A stretch of 64,000 nucleotides of DNA from Tremella fuciformis (GCA_032768795.1 CP136490.1:3720001-3784000), one strand, 5' to 3'. Counted from the first letter of the stretch, positions 38,001 through 51,156 are shown. Translations and numbers: made by a program. The notes: a model not told the origin generated them from the letters alone.

Positions 38001-40481
38001 ACATGGCTGGAGCCTCGATTTTGCCATTCAAAGCGATACCACCAGTCCTCTATTCCAAGCAGGGGTTTGAGGACCTTGGCCAAGAACAGCTCAAATCTTC
38101 GATAGAACCAGCAAGCTGCAATTGCTGGGTTCTCATTGACGTTCTTGGCATTGATGCGTTGTCGATCAGGTTCGCTCATAGTTGGTAGCGCTTGGTCCGG
38201 CATGTGGACGTGGAGATCTGGCCACTGAAGATCCGCAGCTGAGAATGTGATGAAAGCATGTGGAGTGCCCAGTTGACGGATCATTGCAGCAAGATTGCGA
38301 CTCTGCTGTGCCCAGTAGGGTGGTGTTCCGGTTAAGGTGGCTGCTGATCGTCGCACTCGAGATGCCAGCTGCTTGGCTGGGTCGGACACCATGGCAGCAA
38401 TGTCTGCAGCAGAGAGGGCTCGGTCCTCTTCATTCCGGCTGACATAGAAGCAGGAGAGCCGTTTTGCTCGCCACCTCATGATGCAGTTGAAGGCATAATA
38501 GCTGACTGTCAGCTTGGCTTAATGCTGAGAGATGCACTCACCGGAATCGAGGGTGTTTTGCAAACCTTCCATCCTGATAGTAGAGCAGGTGACGGAAGTA
38601 GTCTGAATCACGTATTGTGGTAGGCCGTTGTTGATGCAGATCCCCCTGGCCGGTGGGGAAGAGGAAGGGGAAGGCCTTGGTGAGGAATGGGTTGCTGATG
38701 TCGTGCTCATTGATTGGAGTGGAATGCAGCACAGGTCCAGTGAGGAGCAGGGGTGCTGGTGGTCCTCCATCCACCACCTGTTCCAGTGCTTCCCGGATCT
38801 CCTCCACAATATTGTTGCCTTCTCCAAGGTTTGGTATAGCCAGCTCTGGCAAGCTTGTCTCCTCTGCTGACTCCTGCTCAACTGGCCCAGTGTCAGGCTC
38901 AGGTGCGCTGTACTGCACCTCCTCCAAGTTGACAGACCGCAGCTGATGGAAGACAGAACCGTTTTCAGGAAGGGAATTGATTGCTTCCCAGTTGATCTCG
39001 ACATTCTGAAAGGCTGGATGGAAGTGTTGTAGTGCTTGCAGGTTTGCGAGAATGCGTGACCGCTGGACTTGGAACTCTGGTCGGCGTGCAAAATCCTCTG
39101 AGGGATTGGCAGCGTTGGCGGGGGCTTGGGCATTTGTCGGCTTGATGATGAGAACATCAAGGTCGGTGACGGTGAGGGGAAGTCGAGAGAGGAATCTGCC
39201 ACTGTCATGGGCATAGAGACAGGTGTGGCCTCCGTATTTGGTTTGTCCACCACCAACGCGCCATGTTTGAAGCAGCACATGGTAGGGAGAGAGGAGCATC
39301 TCTTCCACCTGTGAGGGCAAGTCAGGGACTGCTCTGCCAGCTGCACGGCACAGTTCCTGCAGAGAAGGACCTGTGAAGTCAGTCATGAGAAGCACATACA
39401 ATCCTGGACACTGACCTGGATCCATACAGTTGGCAGATGTCCATTTCTCCCCATCAATTTGACAACGTGAACATTTACCCTGTTGGACCTTGAGTCCAAA
39501 CCATTTCTCATTGCAGTTCTCGCAAGTCTCCATCGTCTCAGCTGCCATTGCTGAGTGGAAGTCCCCAATACACCCAATGGCAGCTTCAGAGAGGCAGATG
39601 TCGTCAAGATCGTTGGGTGTTGCAGGAATGGGCAGGAAGGCATTGCCCAGCATGTCGACTGAGAGGGATGACTGAGTTGACTGTTGTCGACGATGATAGG
39701 CTGCTCTGGAGGATTCGCGACAGGTGCTGCAAGTCTTGAAGCGGCGAGAGGCTGTCCCTGCTTGGAGAAACTCGGAATGTTCTTTCCAGGTCTTGCACTT
39801 GAAGCAGCGTGACTGTCCAGCATGGCGATCCAGGCGTGGTGGTGGGGCTGGTGGCTGTTCTGTGACTCGGTGTGCAGCACCTTGAGGCGGGCTGGGCGGA
39901 GTGGCGTAGGGCAGTTGAGGTGCACGTCTGGTTCGTGTGGGGCGGCCAAGCTCTACAGGATGTAGATCCTGGTTGCGACGTGGTGTTGGTGAGGTGACCT
40001 CATGGCGCGGGCGTGGAAGACCTCTCTGTGTACCAGGCGTAGGCTGAGAGCCTGGGGTGACTGGTGGCAATGGCCGGGTTGTGCGAGTGGGTGTGCCTGG
40101 CGCTGATTGGGAGTGATGCTGCTCCAAGCAAGATTGGCATGTGTTGCGTGGGCGACCTCGATTGTCTCGAAATCGAGGAGTGGCAAAGGTGAAGCCACAT
40201 TTGATGCACTCAGCATGACCATGCCGTGACCGGGGTGTTGCAAGTGGGACTGGCGGTTGTTTGCGACAGAAGGAGCATGTTTTGAAGAAGTCGCTGCTGC
40301 CCCGCCCTGAAGAAGCCTTCCGAAAGTGATCACCATTGAGAGTTGTGTGCTGACCCAAACAGCGTTGGCCTCGAGAGCAGTGCATTGCTGCAATATCTGG
40401 GACTTTCTGCATCAGTATGTGCATGCATCGCTTGAAGGCAAAGCTCACATTGATGTTATGGACAAGCCAACACTTGATCAT
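35060..40481 (-). CDS. Helitron Rep/helicase transposase (copy 1)
   Basis: Cuts and joins single strands and unwinds DNA during rolling-circle transposition. Exons 38542-40481 and 35060-38501 (40-nt intron) give about 1793 aa. N-terminal region: several Cys-pair zinc motifs ([14 protein letters not shown] with CQSCLE, CFKCKTW with [16 protein letters not shown] with CSRC), then a DUF6570-like segment ([14 protein letters not shown]). The Rep domain has the HUH motif in [12 protein letters not shown] (near residue 823) and the tyrosine motif [12 protein letters not shown]. The PIF1-like helicase has Walker [14 protein letters not shown] (near 1325), Walker [19 protein letters not shown] and the C-terminal [19 protein letters not shown]. 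No internal stop or frameshift is seen, so it is probably active. The first exon may begin further in, at MHCSRGQ, if a leader intron is used. Confidence 0.92.
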
Positions 40482-40941
40482 GCATCAACTTGCAAGAAGT
40501 TCAGCTGTACTCATCAGCCCATGCATGCATGACAGAAGAATGGGCGACTTACAGTGGGTCCAAAGTTAGGCATGCAATAGGAAGTGAGAAGATTAGGTGT
40601 GCAAGGCAAGCCAGGCAGCCTGAAATCTCTAAGTGCTCCGGAATTTCTTTATTTGATCCCCCCACATAAACAGTCAAACTGCCAGGGCTTCGCCAGATTT
40701 GAGTAGAGAGGGGGATGAGGATGAAAATTCAAAGTCCCCTCCACCCTTATACCCAGCCTGCCGGAAAATTTTTATTTGGCCCCCCCACTTACCGTTTTCG
40801 TTCCAGGGACACCCGCAGAATTCAGCACCGTAAGAGCTACGCTGACTAGGTAAATCGGCGGTGGCGCGTCGCCGATGGGGCGTAGCTCTGACTCCGGAAA
40901 ATTTTGGACTTTTCATCTCTCATCTGTACATCTACATCAGA

Positions 40942-41477
40942 ATGGCTTTCCAGTCAGCTTTGTTCAAAAAAGCACTCAGGCAGCACCAGAGAGAGCAAAA
41001 AAAGCGACATCCCAACCCTCATGATGAGCACAAGCATTCCTGCTCTCAACAAAGCCGCCCACAGCCAGTCAGACACTCTCCCTATCACCCACCCCAGCAA
41101 CAATCCTACCTGCCTCCTGGGTCAGGCAAAGTCAATGGAGAGAAGAAGCCATGGGTGCCCAAAAGACCTGTTGTGAAGTCCTTGTGAGTCAGGCTCTCTC
41201 TTGGCATGACACAAAGCTGACTTGTAGCTTCAATGGTCCAGTCACCAATCCCCAGACCTTCAGATTGCCCTTGTGGAAAAGTAGGATGCTGGATTGGCTG
41301 AGGAAGATGAGAACACTCAGAGGAGGAGAAAGCCCACCTGGAACTCCTCTCTTCACTCCTCCCCCCACCCCTGAGCCTCCTACCTGGTCAGATCCCCCAA
41401 CTCCTGCTGCTGATGATCCTGTGTGGGATGATTACAGACAGGAGATGGAGGCAGATAGAGGTAGTGTTAGTAGCTAG
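40942..41477 (+). CDS. Helitron accessory gene, unknown function (copy 2)
   Basis: Exons 40942-41183 and 41228-41477. Same 163-aa product as the copy at 34393, with the same intron. Confidence 0.7.
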
Positions 41478-41608
41478 AGAGAGCACAATGACATGCATAC
41501 ACCCCATGAACTTGAGATTCAGCTGATGCATCAAACACTCAGAGTCATGCTTGATCAACTTTTATTCAGTCTACCTATGCATTGTCATTCATCTTTTTCT
41601 CTATACAT

Positions 41609-44600
41609 TTATTCTGTCATCTGAAGCATCTGACGTCTAGACGCATCCCTTGCTGCCAATACACGTCCTGATACTCCCCCCCTTCTACTCTCTGTGTTCA
41701 AGCTGTTCAATCTTGCCCAATCAAAGCCTGGCTTGAAAGCAAGGCCCTCCAGAGATCTTGCTCTTGAGATTGCCACAAATGTCAATCCCGTTGAGAAGTC
41801 GGCTGAACCAAGATCAATCACTGCCTTGTCCAGCGTCATACCCTGTGATTTGTGTATGGTGATAGCAAATGCAAGCTGCAGTGGCAGCTGGCGTCGAGAG
41901 CACCGCTGCCCGTTTGTTGTCTCCCATCTGGCTGTATGGGGCACAATGGGAACCAGTGGTATGTTGTCTGTGGTGTGCCAGGGTGTTGGTCCAGTGTAGG
42001 ATGGGAAGGCGACCATGACCACAGAAGGAACAGATTGATGAGGAGGCTCAGATGGTGAGAGCCCAATCTGATATACTGTGCCCCTGGTGCCATTGACCAA
42101 TCCCTGCTCGATCCAGAGGTTGCGAGAAAGCATGACTTGAGCACCAATCATGAGGAAGACAGCAGGAGCAAGCCCCTGTGCCTGTTCCTCTGAAGCCTGG
42201 GCTGCTCCTACCCCTGTGTGCTGAGCCAGAGAGCGCAGTACAGGCTGTCCAGAGCGAGCCAAAGTGTGTAGGTTGATCTCGGAGACACTCTGCTTTGTTG
42301 CACAAAGACATACAGCATCTTGAAAGGCCTGCTGAGATGCCGGGGAAAGGTTCCCCCAGAAGCGAGAGGACAGAAGGGTGTAGTCCTCCTGTTGAGGTGT
42401 CCCGGTGTGCAGGCGAGCAAGGGTTGCTTTGAAGGCAGTGGTGGTAGGGTCGGAGCCTTCCTGCCTCATAACAGCATCAAGCTGAACGCTCTCAGTGAAA
42501 GCAAGGTAGATATCTCGGCCAATGTTGCTGAGCCTGCCTAGATAGGAGGTTTTTGTCGAGCGTGCAGTGTTGTACAGTGGAGTGTCTCCCACAGGGGGCA
42601 GTTGACCAAAGTCGCCAATGAGCAGGACAGACAGACCGGCAAAGGGCAAGTACGCTGTCGACGGAAAGATTTGACCAAGAGCAAGGTTGATTCTCCCCAA
42701 GGCCGCCCTTCCAACCATGCTTTTCTCATCAATGATGAGGTATCGTGTCCCATGCCACTCTTCCTGGAGGCTGGCAAGCTTTCCCTCTCCAAGCTTGTCA
42801 TGACTTTCCTCTATTGAGCCTCCAAGACCAAGGGCAGCATGGTATGTTGAACCAGCAATGTTGAATGCCGCCACACCCGTGGGGGCAAGCCGGCGGACAA
42901 TGGGATTTGTGCTGAAGTCGAGATTGTTGTGCTGCCCAGATTGGAGCCCTTGAAGAGCTTGGGATATGGCGTCAATGAGGAAGGATTTGCCTGTTCCTGC
43001 TGTCCCATCGATGTTGAGGAGTATTTGAGGGACTGACTCTCCAGAGAGCAGACGGTTGGCATGGCGCAAGACCTTGTCAAAGATGAGGCGCTGTGTGGTG
43101 TTGAGTAGTTGGGGATCGACAGTGTTGCGAGCTACAGAAGGCTGAGACTGCTTGGTCAGCTCACAGTATGCAGTGGATTGTAGGCCACTGCTCACCTTCT
43201 TGCGTTCGGTTTCTAAGTAGCTTGCCCTCTCTCCTATACCATCTGATCCCCACTCCCTCCCCACTGCTTCCCAATCGTGGGAAGTATCAATATCACGTGC
43301 TCCAAGCAGTGGCCCATTCCACCCATCTTCATCAAACTGAGGGCCCATTCCAGCCAGAACTTGCCAGTCATCAAGCTCGTGGTCATTGACTTCTTCACCC
43401 TCAGAAAACTCTGAGTCACTGTCGTTTTCATTGTCACCCTGTTGTTGACGGATGGGTCGCTTGGGCAATGTGTCTTGGTGCCCCTCTGGGTGGTCCTCAG
43501 TACAGCGAGAAAAAGCTTCTGTCCAGGATTCGTCATCAAGCTTGAGCTCTGAAGGGTGTCGATGAGGATGGTGGAGTAGTAACTTTGCCCGGCACCAGTT
43601 TTGGTGATCCTCAGACTGAGGGTCTGATGGATAATACAGCGGCCAGAGAATGATGATCTTTGGGTGCTTCCTTCGAGTGGCGTTGCGACCTTGTTTCCGG
43701 TAGAATTGAAACCATTCGTACAGGCTGATGCCCTCATGCTCTGGCTGGCGTGCCAAGTAGGCATCGTGCCAGTCTTGCTCCTCCACACCTTGGTCCAGTC
43801 CCTCATCTTCCTGCCTCTGCCTCAGGCGTCTCTGTCTCTTTTCCAGTATGCAGAGTGTGCCAAACTCTCGTGATGCAGACATCATATGTCGACCAAAGAG
43901 CTGATGACAGACTTCCTGAGCACTGTAATCCCTCTCGGTGACAATGCGGCTGAGCATCTTCTGGAAGACAATTCGTGAAGATGTTTCTTGCTCCAGGCGG
44001 GTTGAGATAGCCTGCATTATCTCGCCAAAGTTGTTGGATGGTTTTTCGCATTTTGAAGCATACTTGGAGATGTAGGAGGCAACTGCACGGGGATCTGTGC
44101 ATGGACTGATGTCGGAGTTGGCTCGCCATCCCAGTGCAGTGACTGCATTGTAACTGTTGAGGTGGGTGTCGTTGCGTGGTGTGATGAGTTGCTTGTTTCT
44201 GTTGGGATTGACAACCAGTCGGAGTTCTGTCTCCAGCTCCTTGGGGAACTTGAAGCGACAGACAAGCGGACTGTTGGGAGGAGATCCTTTTGGGCGGCGA
44301 AGACAATAGGCAGTGCACCTCGTGTGCCTCTGGACACGGTTGAGCATCTGTGCCAGATCTTTGAAGCGAAAGATGATTTCGTCGCTACTGTGGGCAGAGG
44401 GGTGCTTTGGATGAGGCGGAATGTCCTCTCCAGGATTGATGGTTGACACTCTGGTGGACCAGAAGTCAAGGAATTCCTGGACACTGTCCGGATTGTTGAT
44501 ATCAAGGGTGTCTGGGGATGGCGCCCCCTTGAGCCAAACCAGTCCATGGACATGGCTGGAGCCTCGATTTTGCCATTCAAAGCGATACCACCAGTCCTCT

Positions 44601-47030
44601 ATTCCAAGCAGGGGTTTGAGGACCTTGGCCAAGAACAGCTCAAATCTTCGATAGAACCAGCAAGCTGCAATTGCTGGGTTCTCATTGACGTTCTTGGCAT
44701 TGATGCGTTGTCGATCAGGTTCGCTCATAGTTGGTAGCGCTTGGTCCGGCATGTGGACGTGGAGATCTGGCCACTGAAGATCCGCAGCTGAGAATGTGAT
44801 GAAAGCATGTGGAGTGCCCAGTTGACGGATCATTGCAGCAAGATTGCGACTCTGCTGTGCCCAGTAGGGTGGTGTTCCGGTTAAGGTGGCTGCTGATCGT
44901 CGCACTCGAGATGCCAGCTGCTTGGCTGGGTCGGACACCATGGCAGCAATGTCTGCAGCAGAGAGGGCTCGGTCCTCTTCATTCCGGCTGACATAGAAGC
45001 AGGAGAGCCGTTTTGCTCGCCACCTCATGATGCAGTTGAAGGCATAATAGCTGACTGTCAGCTTGGCTTAATGCTGAGAGATGCACTCACCGGAATCGAG
45101 GGTGTTTTGCAAACCTTCCATCCTGATAGTAGAGCAGGTGACGGAAGTAGTCTGAATCACGTATTGTGGTAGGCCGTTGTTGATGCAGATCCCCCTGGCC
45201 GGTGGGGAAGAGGAAGGGGAAGGCCTTGGTGAGGAATGGGTTGCTGATGTCGTGCTCATTGATTGGAGTGGAATGCAGCACAGGTCCAGTGAGGAGCAGG
45301 GGTGCTGGTGGTCCTCCATCCACCACCTGTTCCAGTGCTTCCCGGATCTCCTCCACAATATTGTTGCCTTCTCCAAGGTTTGGTATAGCCAGCTCTGGCA
45401 AGCTTGTCTCCTCTGCTGACTCCTGCTCAACTGGCCCAGTGTCAGGCTCAGGTGCGCTGTACTGCACCTCCTCCAAGTTGACAGACCGCAGCTGATGGAA
45501 GACAGAACCGTTTTCAGGAAGGGAATTGATTGCTTCCCAGTTGATCTCGACATTCTGAAAGGCTGGATGGAAGTGTTGTAGTGCTTGCAGGTTTGCGAGA
45601 ATGCGTGACCGCTGGACTTGGAACTCTGGTCGGCGTGCAAAATCCTCTGAGGGATTGGCAGCGTTGGCGGGGGCTTGGGCATTTGTCGGCTTGATGATGA
45701 GAACATCAAGGTCGGTGACGGTGAGGGGAAGTCGAGAGAGGAATCTGCCACTGTCATGGGCATAGAGACAGGTGTGGCCTCCGTATTTGGTTTGTCCACC
45801 ACCAACGCGCCATGTTTGAAGCAGCACATGGTAGGGAGAGAGGAGCATCTCTTCCACCTGTGAGGGCAAGTCAGGGACTGCTCTGCCAGCTGCACGGCAC
45901 AGTTCCTGCAGAGAAGGACCTGTGAAGTCAGTCATGAGAAGCACATACAATCCTGGACACTGACCTGGATCCATACAGTTGGCAGATGTCCATTTCTCCC
46001 CATCAATTTGACAACGTGAACATTTACCCTGTTGGACCTTGAGTCCAAACCATTTCTCATTGCAGTTCTCGCAAGTCTCCATCGTCTCAGCTGCCATTGC
46101 TGAGTGGAAGTCCCCAATACACCCAATGGCAGCTTCAGAGAGGCAGATGTCGTCAAGATCGTTGGGTGTTGCAGGAATGGGCAGGAAGGCATTGCCCAGC
46201 ATGTCGACTGAGAGGGATGACTGAGTTGACTGTTGTCGACGATGATAGGCTGCTCTGGAGGATTCGCGACAGGTGCTGCAAGTCTTGAAGCGGCGAGAGG
46301 CTGTCCCTGCTTGGAGAAACTCGGAATGTTCTTTCCAGGTCTTGCACTTGAAGCAGCGTGACTGTCCAGCATGGCGATCCAGGCGTGGTGGTGGGGCTGG
46401 TGGCTGTTCTGTGACTCGGTGTGCAGCACCTTGAGGCGGGCTGGGCGGAGTGGCGTAGGGCAGTTGAGGTGCACGTCTGGTTCGTGTGGGGCGGCCAAGC
46501 TCTACAGGATGTAGATCCTGGTTGCGACGTGGTGTTGGTGAGGTGACCTCATGGCGCGGGCGTGGAAGACCTCTCTGTGTACCAGGCGTAGGCTGAGAGC
46601 CTGGGGTGACTGGTGGCAATGGCCGGGTTGTGCGAGTGGGTGTGCCTGGCGCTGATTGGGAGTGATGCTGCTCCAAGCAAGATTGGCATGTGTTGCGTGG
46701 GCGACCTCGATTGTCTCGAAATCGAGGAGTGGCAAAGGTGAAGCCACATTTGATGCACTCAGCATGACCATGCCGTGACCGGGGTGTTGCAAGTGGGACT
46801 GGCGGTTGTTTGCGACAGAAGGAGCATGTTTTGAAGAAGTCGCTGCTGCCCCGCCCTGAAGAAGCCTTCCGAAAGTGATCACCATTGAGAGTTGTGTGCT
46901 GACCCAAACAGCGTTGGCCTCGAGAGCAGTGCATTGCTGCAATATCTGGGACTTTCTGCATCAGTATGTGCATGCATCGCTTGAAGGCAAAGCTCACATT
47001 GATGTTATGGACAAGCCAACACTTGATCAT
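41609..47030 (-). CDS. Helitron Rep/helicase transposase (copy 2)
   Basis: Exons 45091-47030 and 41609-45050, same intron and same product as the gene at 35060-40481. Both copies are intact, so either could supply the protein. Confidence 0.92.
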
Positions 47031-47394
47031 GCATCAACTTGCAAGAAGTTCAGCTGTACTCATCAGCCCATGCATGCATGACAGAAGAATGGGCGACTTA
47101 CAGTGGGTCCAAAGTTAGGCATGCAATAGGAAGTGAGAAGATTAGGTGTGCAAGGCAAGCCAGGCAGCCTGAAATCTCTAAGTGCTCCGGAATTTCTTTA
47201 TTTGATCCCCCCACATAAACAGTCAAACTGCCAGGGCTTCGCCAGATTTGAGTAGAGAGGGGGATGAGGATGAAAATTCAAAGTCCCCTCCACCCTTATA
47301 CCCAGCCTGCCGGAAAATTTTTATTTGGCCCCCCCACTTACCGTTTTCGTTCCAGGGACACCCGCAGAATTCAGCACCGTAAGAGCTACGCTGA

Positions 47395-47508
47395 TTAGGA
47401 TTGTGCTGATGAAATCAGAATGGCCGGAATTTTCTTATTTAATTCCCCCATTTACCGTTTTCGTTCCAGGGACACCCGCAGAAATTCGCCCCGTAAGAGC
47501 TACGCTGA
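47395..47508 (-). mobile_element. short Helitron remnant or non-autonomous Helitron
   Basis: On the minus strand it starts TCAGCGTAGCTCTTACGG at 47508, almost the same 5' end as the full elements (about 55 terminal bases nearly identical). It ends CTAA at 47398-47395, a second CTRR terminus. A 5-bp hairpin (CTGAT, 3-base loop, ATCAG; 47406-47418) lies shortly before that end. It is flanked by A on its 5' side. Only 114 bp, no coding capacity. Confidence 0.7.
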
Positions 47509-47821
47509 TGAGATGCTTGAGGCACATCATCGTGCTTCGCCTCCCCCTCCGGATGACTCGAGCTGCTATGAGAGTGAGGGGACCGGTTCAAACATTGAAG
47601 AGTGGAATGTACGAGACCAACGTCGTTTCGGCTGGTGAAAGGTAAGAACCCCTCAGAGTGGGGGCCATTCACTGATCAGTGGCAACTGGGCTGCATTTCG
47701 CCAAATGTCATGCCATGCATATGCTGTAAAGCCACCTCTCACTACAAGCTCATCAATCATCAGCATCGTACTGCTCGTTCCTGCACGTCAGCTTCATGGA
47801 TGTTCTGACGCGCGCAAGAGC
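47509..47821. other. host flank between Helitron block and RPN1
   Basis: 313 bp. It should contain the RPN1 terminator and the displaced 5' region of the membrane protein at 33457-34296. A short plus-strand frame (SPPPPDDSSCYESEGTGS...) resembles in composition the end of the Helitron accessory protein, but this is weak. Confidence 0.4.
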
Positions 47822-50800
47822 TCACTTCTTCAAGATGACCAGGCCCTCCAATACGCTCTGGTACGGGAAGAATTCGTTTGTGCCCAGCTCGGCTCGCTCG
47901 CCCGTCCCTATTCTTACCGGCGTCTGATGTGTCTGGAACCCTGAAATGCCCATTCGTGTACCTGCCAGACCGACAGTGTTGACCGCTTGTCCCACGCGGA
48001 CCGTGACATTCTTCTCTTCCTGCTCTTCGTCCAAGGTGATGAGGAATTGGGGGTACATGGCTGTCGCAAGCCAGTACAGCATCCAGTGCTGCTTGCCAAG
48101 GACGACTGTGAATCAGCTTCTCCAGGTAATGCTCCACGCGCAACTCACATGACTTGGCGTCGGTGAAGGAGACGAGCACGGACAGCAATCCAGCCATCGA
48201 TGTACGAGACATGATCTGCCCGTCGTTGTAGAAGGGATTGATGCCGATCGTACCTTTGCCCATGTGAACCATACCCTGTGAGAGTCAGCTTTTCGATACC
48301 CAGTCGCATGCAAGCCAACCTGAGCAACACGCGTGACGAACAAGCAGTCTGGCTCTTTCGCGTAATATACAGCAAGATTGCGCAACATCTGAGCCAGTCT
48401 TGCATTGTTCGTGCCTGCACCGATGAAGCCCATCGCCAAGATCGCATTTGCGGCCACCTCGAGATCAGAGTCATGCGAATACTTCGACAAGGTGTCCATG
48501 ATGGAGAGTTGAGCATTCGAGGCAGAGATGAGACCCAATGCGAGAGGTACCGTCTTGCGAATGACTGGGTCTCCATATGTCATGAGGTGCTGGAATTGGC
48601 GGAGAGCCATCTCCGCGCCTACATCTTCCCCCATGGCAATTAGGGCGATACCCAATACCGCCATGGCTTGATGCTTCAGCGGTGGCGCAGGCTTGCCATC
48701 GTCCTCTTGAACAGGCGGTGGTGCGGAGGCAGCGGCATCGGGGACAGGAGCTTCGACTGATGTGGGCTCGGTAGCAGTACTTGGTCCACTGCTCATTGGG
48801 ACATCGCCCTGAGAGTCGGTCGACGCCGACCCGTCAGCTGCAGGACCGGTGCTGGCGCCCGCATCTGTTTCTGGCGCCTTCTTCGGCTTCTCTGCATGCT
48901 CCGAGCAGATCTGCAGCATCTCTTGCACCTTCAGGACGTTGCCGGTACCCGCATAGGAACAAACGTCGACTATGATTTGCGCATAGCGGGCAATTGGGTG
49001 GTCAATGACGCGGAGAGTCTCCACTGTCGCTTCCGAGGCATCTTGCGCGCCTATACATCAGCTTAGATGGTGATGAGGCGGACGTTGACATACCCAAGAA
49101 CACCAAACCAAGCGACAAGCACATGAAGATCACCCACTCCGACTCCAATTGCTCGGGTTCTCGCTCCATCATTGTTTGCAAGATCGAACTGGCAATCTCC
49201 CCATCACCAGACCCGGCCCATACGAATCCAAGGCCCAGCGCGGCCATCGCTGCGACGTCCATCGTGTTCAAGTCATCGGCAACGTATGGCATGAGCTTTT
49301 CTGTCACCTCGAGCCTTTGTGAGCCTGCGTAGGCCATAGCCATTCCGTTCATCGCTGCAATCTTGATCGGGATACTGGCGCTGTCGATGTGGTCTTCGAG
49401 GAGGGCGAAACAGAGATCAGGATCAGATTGGATATTCGAGTGCAGGATGCCCATGGCGAGGTAGGCCCCTGCTTTGATGTGCTCCTCCGACGAGTAGGTG
49501 TAGTTGTCGAGGACGTCAAATCCGCCGTCGGCATCCCACATCATGCTCATTCCGATAGAAGCGGTCGCTGAGATCATGCCGTGCTCCTTGTTCTTGTAGA
49601 TCCAGCTTTGACCCTCGGGTGCATTGACAACCAATTTATCGTTGCTGAAACCGGCATTCACAAATGCGTTGACGAATGTCGCTGCCAGATTATTGCGGGC
49701 AGAGTCAGCATTGACGTTTGTCCGTGTTTGTTCGAGATGCGATTTGTAGATGTCCTCTATTGACTTAGGGTCCTCCACTCCAACAGCTTTTCCAAACGAT
49801 TTGAAGTGCTTTGTGAGGGCGACGTTGCCAAGGCAGGCGAGGATATCGTCGGGCTGCAGGGGTGCTTCTCCCTCGCCCTCTACGTCATGTCCTTCAGGCG
49901 TGTGTACCCAATTGAGAGGTATCCTTGCTCTTGCAAGGAAGTAGGCCAGCTGCTTCTTCATGATCCTACACGATCAGTTCAGGTTCCAGACCATCCAAAT
50001 GCCCGACGACTGACGGATTCCTGGGTGCCGCAAAGTATTTCCGGATGAGTCTGCGGTCGTTCAGCTTGATGGCCAAGCCCAATGCTTCTGGATATCGATC
50101 GTGCTTCGCATAGATCTCTGCTGCTGTCTGCAAAAACGCCACATCGTCTGGCGGAACAAGTAGGGGAACGCATCTGGTGATCAGCTCGGTAAGGGACACC
50201 ATATAGGTAATTTACCCGACCATATACTGGCAAACTCTCGGCCATGTCTTGTCGTCCACCTGCGGCACGATCCGCTCGATGATCTCCATCTCCATCAACA
50301 AGTCGACCGCATCCGCTTCCGCGTTGTGTTTCAAGAAGAATTCGGCCAATTGAATCGCCAGATCCCGCATCCGCTCTACCAGATAATTGCGTCCATCCGG
50401 TTTCGAGCTGCCGTCCCCGTGCAAGACATGCCAGTCGGAATATCGGGACTGGTATTCCTCGCCGAGCTCAGCTGCCAGATGCCGCACGTACTCGTGACCC
50501 CAGGACCCGGGTGTCTCTTCTGTTTGGGCGATATAGCGATACCATAGAGTATCCCGTTTGCCGTTGTCAGAGTACGTCATGCCAAGGACGGAGATGATGG
50601 ACGCAAGTAATGACTACACATCAGTCTCGTAGCCCGGTATCATGTGAGAGGCCCTGACCCGTTGCTCTGTCAGGCTCTCGGCCCATTTCGGCCAGATGTC
50701 CTGCAGTTCTTCGTAGTGCGGGCGTAGGAATTTGAGGGGTTTGGGTACAGAGGTCATGGAGCTCGTGCTAGTTTTGATCAAAGTCCTCAGACTCTCTAAC

Positions 50801-51156
50801 GCCGGCAAGTAGAGGTTGGTATCGGGCTCCTAAACCAGTCAGGACATCGCACTAGCTCACGGAATGACCGGCAGACCTTAAGGCGCTCGACCAGCATTTC
50901 CAGCTCGGACTTCAACTGCAGGTCCTCCTCGGACTGCTCGTCAGCTTCACACACATAGCTTCCGGCCTCCCGCGCGCTCCCCGCTTGAATTTGACATCGA
51001 AAACGGGTCATTGCAACTCACAATCTCGGGCTCGTCCGACTCATCCTTGCCTTTGCCCTTGACATCGCCATTGGCTTTGGGCTTGTCCCCATCTGGCTTC
51101 TCCGGGTCTTTGGCAAGCACGGGGATCGTCGATGCCTGTCTGTTGTCTCCGTCCAT
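47822..51156 (-). CDS. RPN1: 26S proteasome regulatory subunit Rpn1
   Basis: Largest base subunit of the 19S regulatory particle; it docks ubiquitin-like shuttle factors and Ubp6. 978 aa (yeast 993). Exons: 51022-51156, 50877-50936, 50659-50829, 50216-50613, 50015-50173, 49094-49965, 48320-49050, 48149-48275, 47822-48105. The N-terminus is Lys/Asp/Glu-rich, then [37 protein letters not shown] and [15 protein letters not shown]. The PC-repeat toroid has [64 protein letters not shown] and [18 protein letters not shown]. The C-terminus [19 protein letters not shown] and LEGLVILKK fits the family. An Ala/Pro/Ser-rich insert follows ICSEHAEK, where other Rpn1 proteins also carry a charged insert. 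A copia LTR ends 180 bp upstream of the start. Confidence 0.96.

Larger units (their letters stand above)
34297..40845 (-). mobile_element. autonomous Helitron, copy 1 (6549 bp)
   Basis: Rolling-circle transposon read on the minus strand. Its 5' end is TC (40845-40844, TCAGCGTAGC) and its 3' end is CTAG (34300-34297, a CTRR terminus). Four bases before the CTAG is a perfect 7-bp hairpin (arms 34305-34311 and 34321-34327, 9-base loop), the classic terminator. There is no target duplication; the element is followed by T, as expected for insertion between A and T. It carries a Rep/helicase gene (minus) and a small spliced gene (plus). Every long frame in it has an identical counterpart in the second copy exactly 6549 bp to the right. 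Confidence 0.95.
40846..47394 (-). mobile_element. autonomous Helitron, copy 2 (6549 bp), head-to-tail with copy 1
   Basis: Same structure as copy 1 shifted by 6549 bp. The 5' TC is at 47394-47393 and the 3' CTAG at 40849-40846; the terminal hairpin is at 40854-40876. Its CTAG joins the TC of copy 1 (40845) without any intervening base. All long frames match copy 1 in translation. Confidence 0.95.

Noticed and set aside
34297..47394. CRISPR-like or simple satellite repeat as explanation of the 6549-bp periodicity
   Set aside because: The unit has Helitron termini, a terminal hairpin and a Rep/helicase gene, so a transposon is the better explanation.
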